In this document: positions 13,893 through 14,394 of the stretch, piece by piece
How the letters are laid out: every line of letters begins with the position of its first letter
How positions within the stretch are numbered: the stretch's first letter is position 1
NCBI GenBank assembly: GCA_016194725.1
Contig: JACQAW010000090.1
Coordinates: forward strand, 1-14,394
Source: Deltaproteobacteria bacterium
GTDB lineage: Bacteria > Bdellovibrionota > UBA1018 > UBA923
Direction: 5' to 3'
Length of the DNA: 14,394 bases
The notes under the pieces: generated by a model
The model's database searches: none
The model's input: the letters and a program-made list of their open reading frames with translations, nothing else
Told to the model about the DNA's origin: nothing
Made by a program: the position numbers and the translations under genes

Positions 13893-14394
13893 ATGACGCT
13901 GGAAAAGGTCAAAGTATACGAACTCGCAAAAGAGCTGGGGATGGATTCCATCACCCTGATCGACAAACTCAAGCGGCTCAACATTGACGTGAAGAGCCAC
14001 ATGAGCGGGCTCGCCACCGAGGAAGTGGCGCTGATACGCGACCAGGTGGCCAAAGAGCAGGCTGTACTGAAAAAAACCACGAAAACGACTCGCAAGAAAG
14101 CCGACACCACCGCCGAAGCGCCAAAAAAGGCAGGCACCACCGTCATTCGCCGCCGCGCAAAGTCGAGCGACGAGGCCAGCGAGGCGGCTGATGCCGCTCC
14201 AGCCCAGCCTACCGAAGAGGCGTCCGTCGAAGCAGCAGCCCCTGAAGCCGAAATGCAGCAGGAAGCCATTGCGGAGCAGGCCGCCGAAACGGATGCTCCA
14301 GCCGAAACTCTGGCTGCATCCGAGCAGGCGGCCCCGGCGCAAGCCGCACCAGCTGAAGCTGCAGTACGCGCTGCCACGGCCGCCGTTCCACAGA
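13893..14394 (+). CDS. infB: Translation initiation factor IF-2, N-terminal part (cut by the window edge)
   Basis: 167 residues are visible before the right edge. The IF2_N domain is clear: KVKVYELAKELGMDS, then LIDKLKRLNIDVKSHMSGL. A basic stretch follows (KKTTKTTRKK, TTVIRRRAK), then an Ala/Glu/Pro-rich low-complexity linker that usually precedes the GTPase domain, which lies outside the window. IF-2 is the GTPase that brings initiator fMet-tRNA to the 30S subunit. The ATG at 13893 has AGGGAG eight bases upstream and fits the family start. An in-frame GTG at 13839, with AAGGA about nine bases upstream and 18 bases after the nusA stop, would add 18 residues. Both are plausible. No ylxR gene lies between nusA and infB. 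Confidence 0.95.
   Translation, partial: MTLEKVKVYELAKELGMDSITLIDKLKRLNIDVKSHMSGLATEEVALIRDQVAKEQAVLKKTTKTTRKKADTTAEAPKKAGTTVIRRRAKSSDEASEAADAAPAQPTEEASVEAAAPEAEMQQEAIAEQAAETDAPAETLAASEQAAPAQAAPAEAAVRAATAAVPQ

Overview
The window looks like ordinary chromosomal DNA of a GC-rich Gram-negative bacterium, with short intergenic gaps, lipoprotein and signal-peptide genes, and a rimP-nusA-infB core operon at the right end. The mix of a CpaF/TadA-type ATPase, a membrane-anchored cupredoxin-like protein, a PilZ c-di-GMP receptor and a mitochondrial-type aconitase reminds me of the Bdellovibrionota or related former Deltaproteobacteria. That placement is inference and was not tested by any search.

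Layout. (1) 1-1308, minus strand: a cupredoxin-like anchored protein followed 14 bases later by the start of a CpaF-like secretion/pilus ATPase that runs off the left edge. (2) 1375-2295, plus: an unrecognised exported protein, convergent with (3) 2320-5041, minus: aconitase and a lipoprotein whose TTG start lies one base after the aconitase stop. (4) 5094-5825, plus: a PilZ-domain protein, whose stop codon interlocks with that of (5) 5822-6685, minus: a small membrane protein and a 199-residue protein of unknown function. (6) 6775-7146, plus: crcB fluoride channel, convergent with (7) 7192-8379, minus: ribonuclease D. (8) 8399-9145, plus: a WbqC-family protein whose start codon lies only 19 bases from that of RNase D. 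(9) 9146-10056: a visibly more A/T-rich stretch with inverted repeats, a good promoter and a secreted protein with a DUF1566/Lcl-like end. (10) 10122-11614, plus: a TrmN6-like N6-adenine methyltransferase translationally coupled (GTGA overlap) to a family 5 uracil-DNA glycosylase, then a strong intrinsic terminator. (11) 11778-14394, plus: rimP, nusA and the 5' part of infB. As given, rimP carries a -1 frameshift.

No complete new defence, mobile or biosynthetic system is visible. The points most worth a second look are the rimP frameshift at a short A-run, the nearly leaderless divergent promoters between RNase D and the WbqC gene, the cupredoxin fold with incomplete copper ligands beside a CpaF ATPase, the A/T-rich island at 9146-10056, and the terminator just ahead of the rimP operon.
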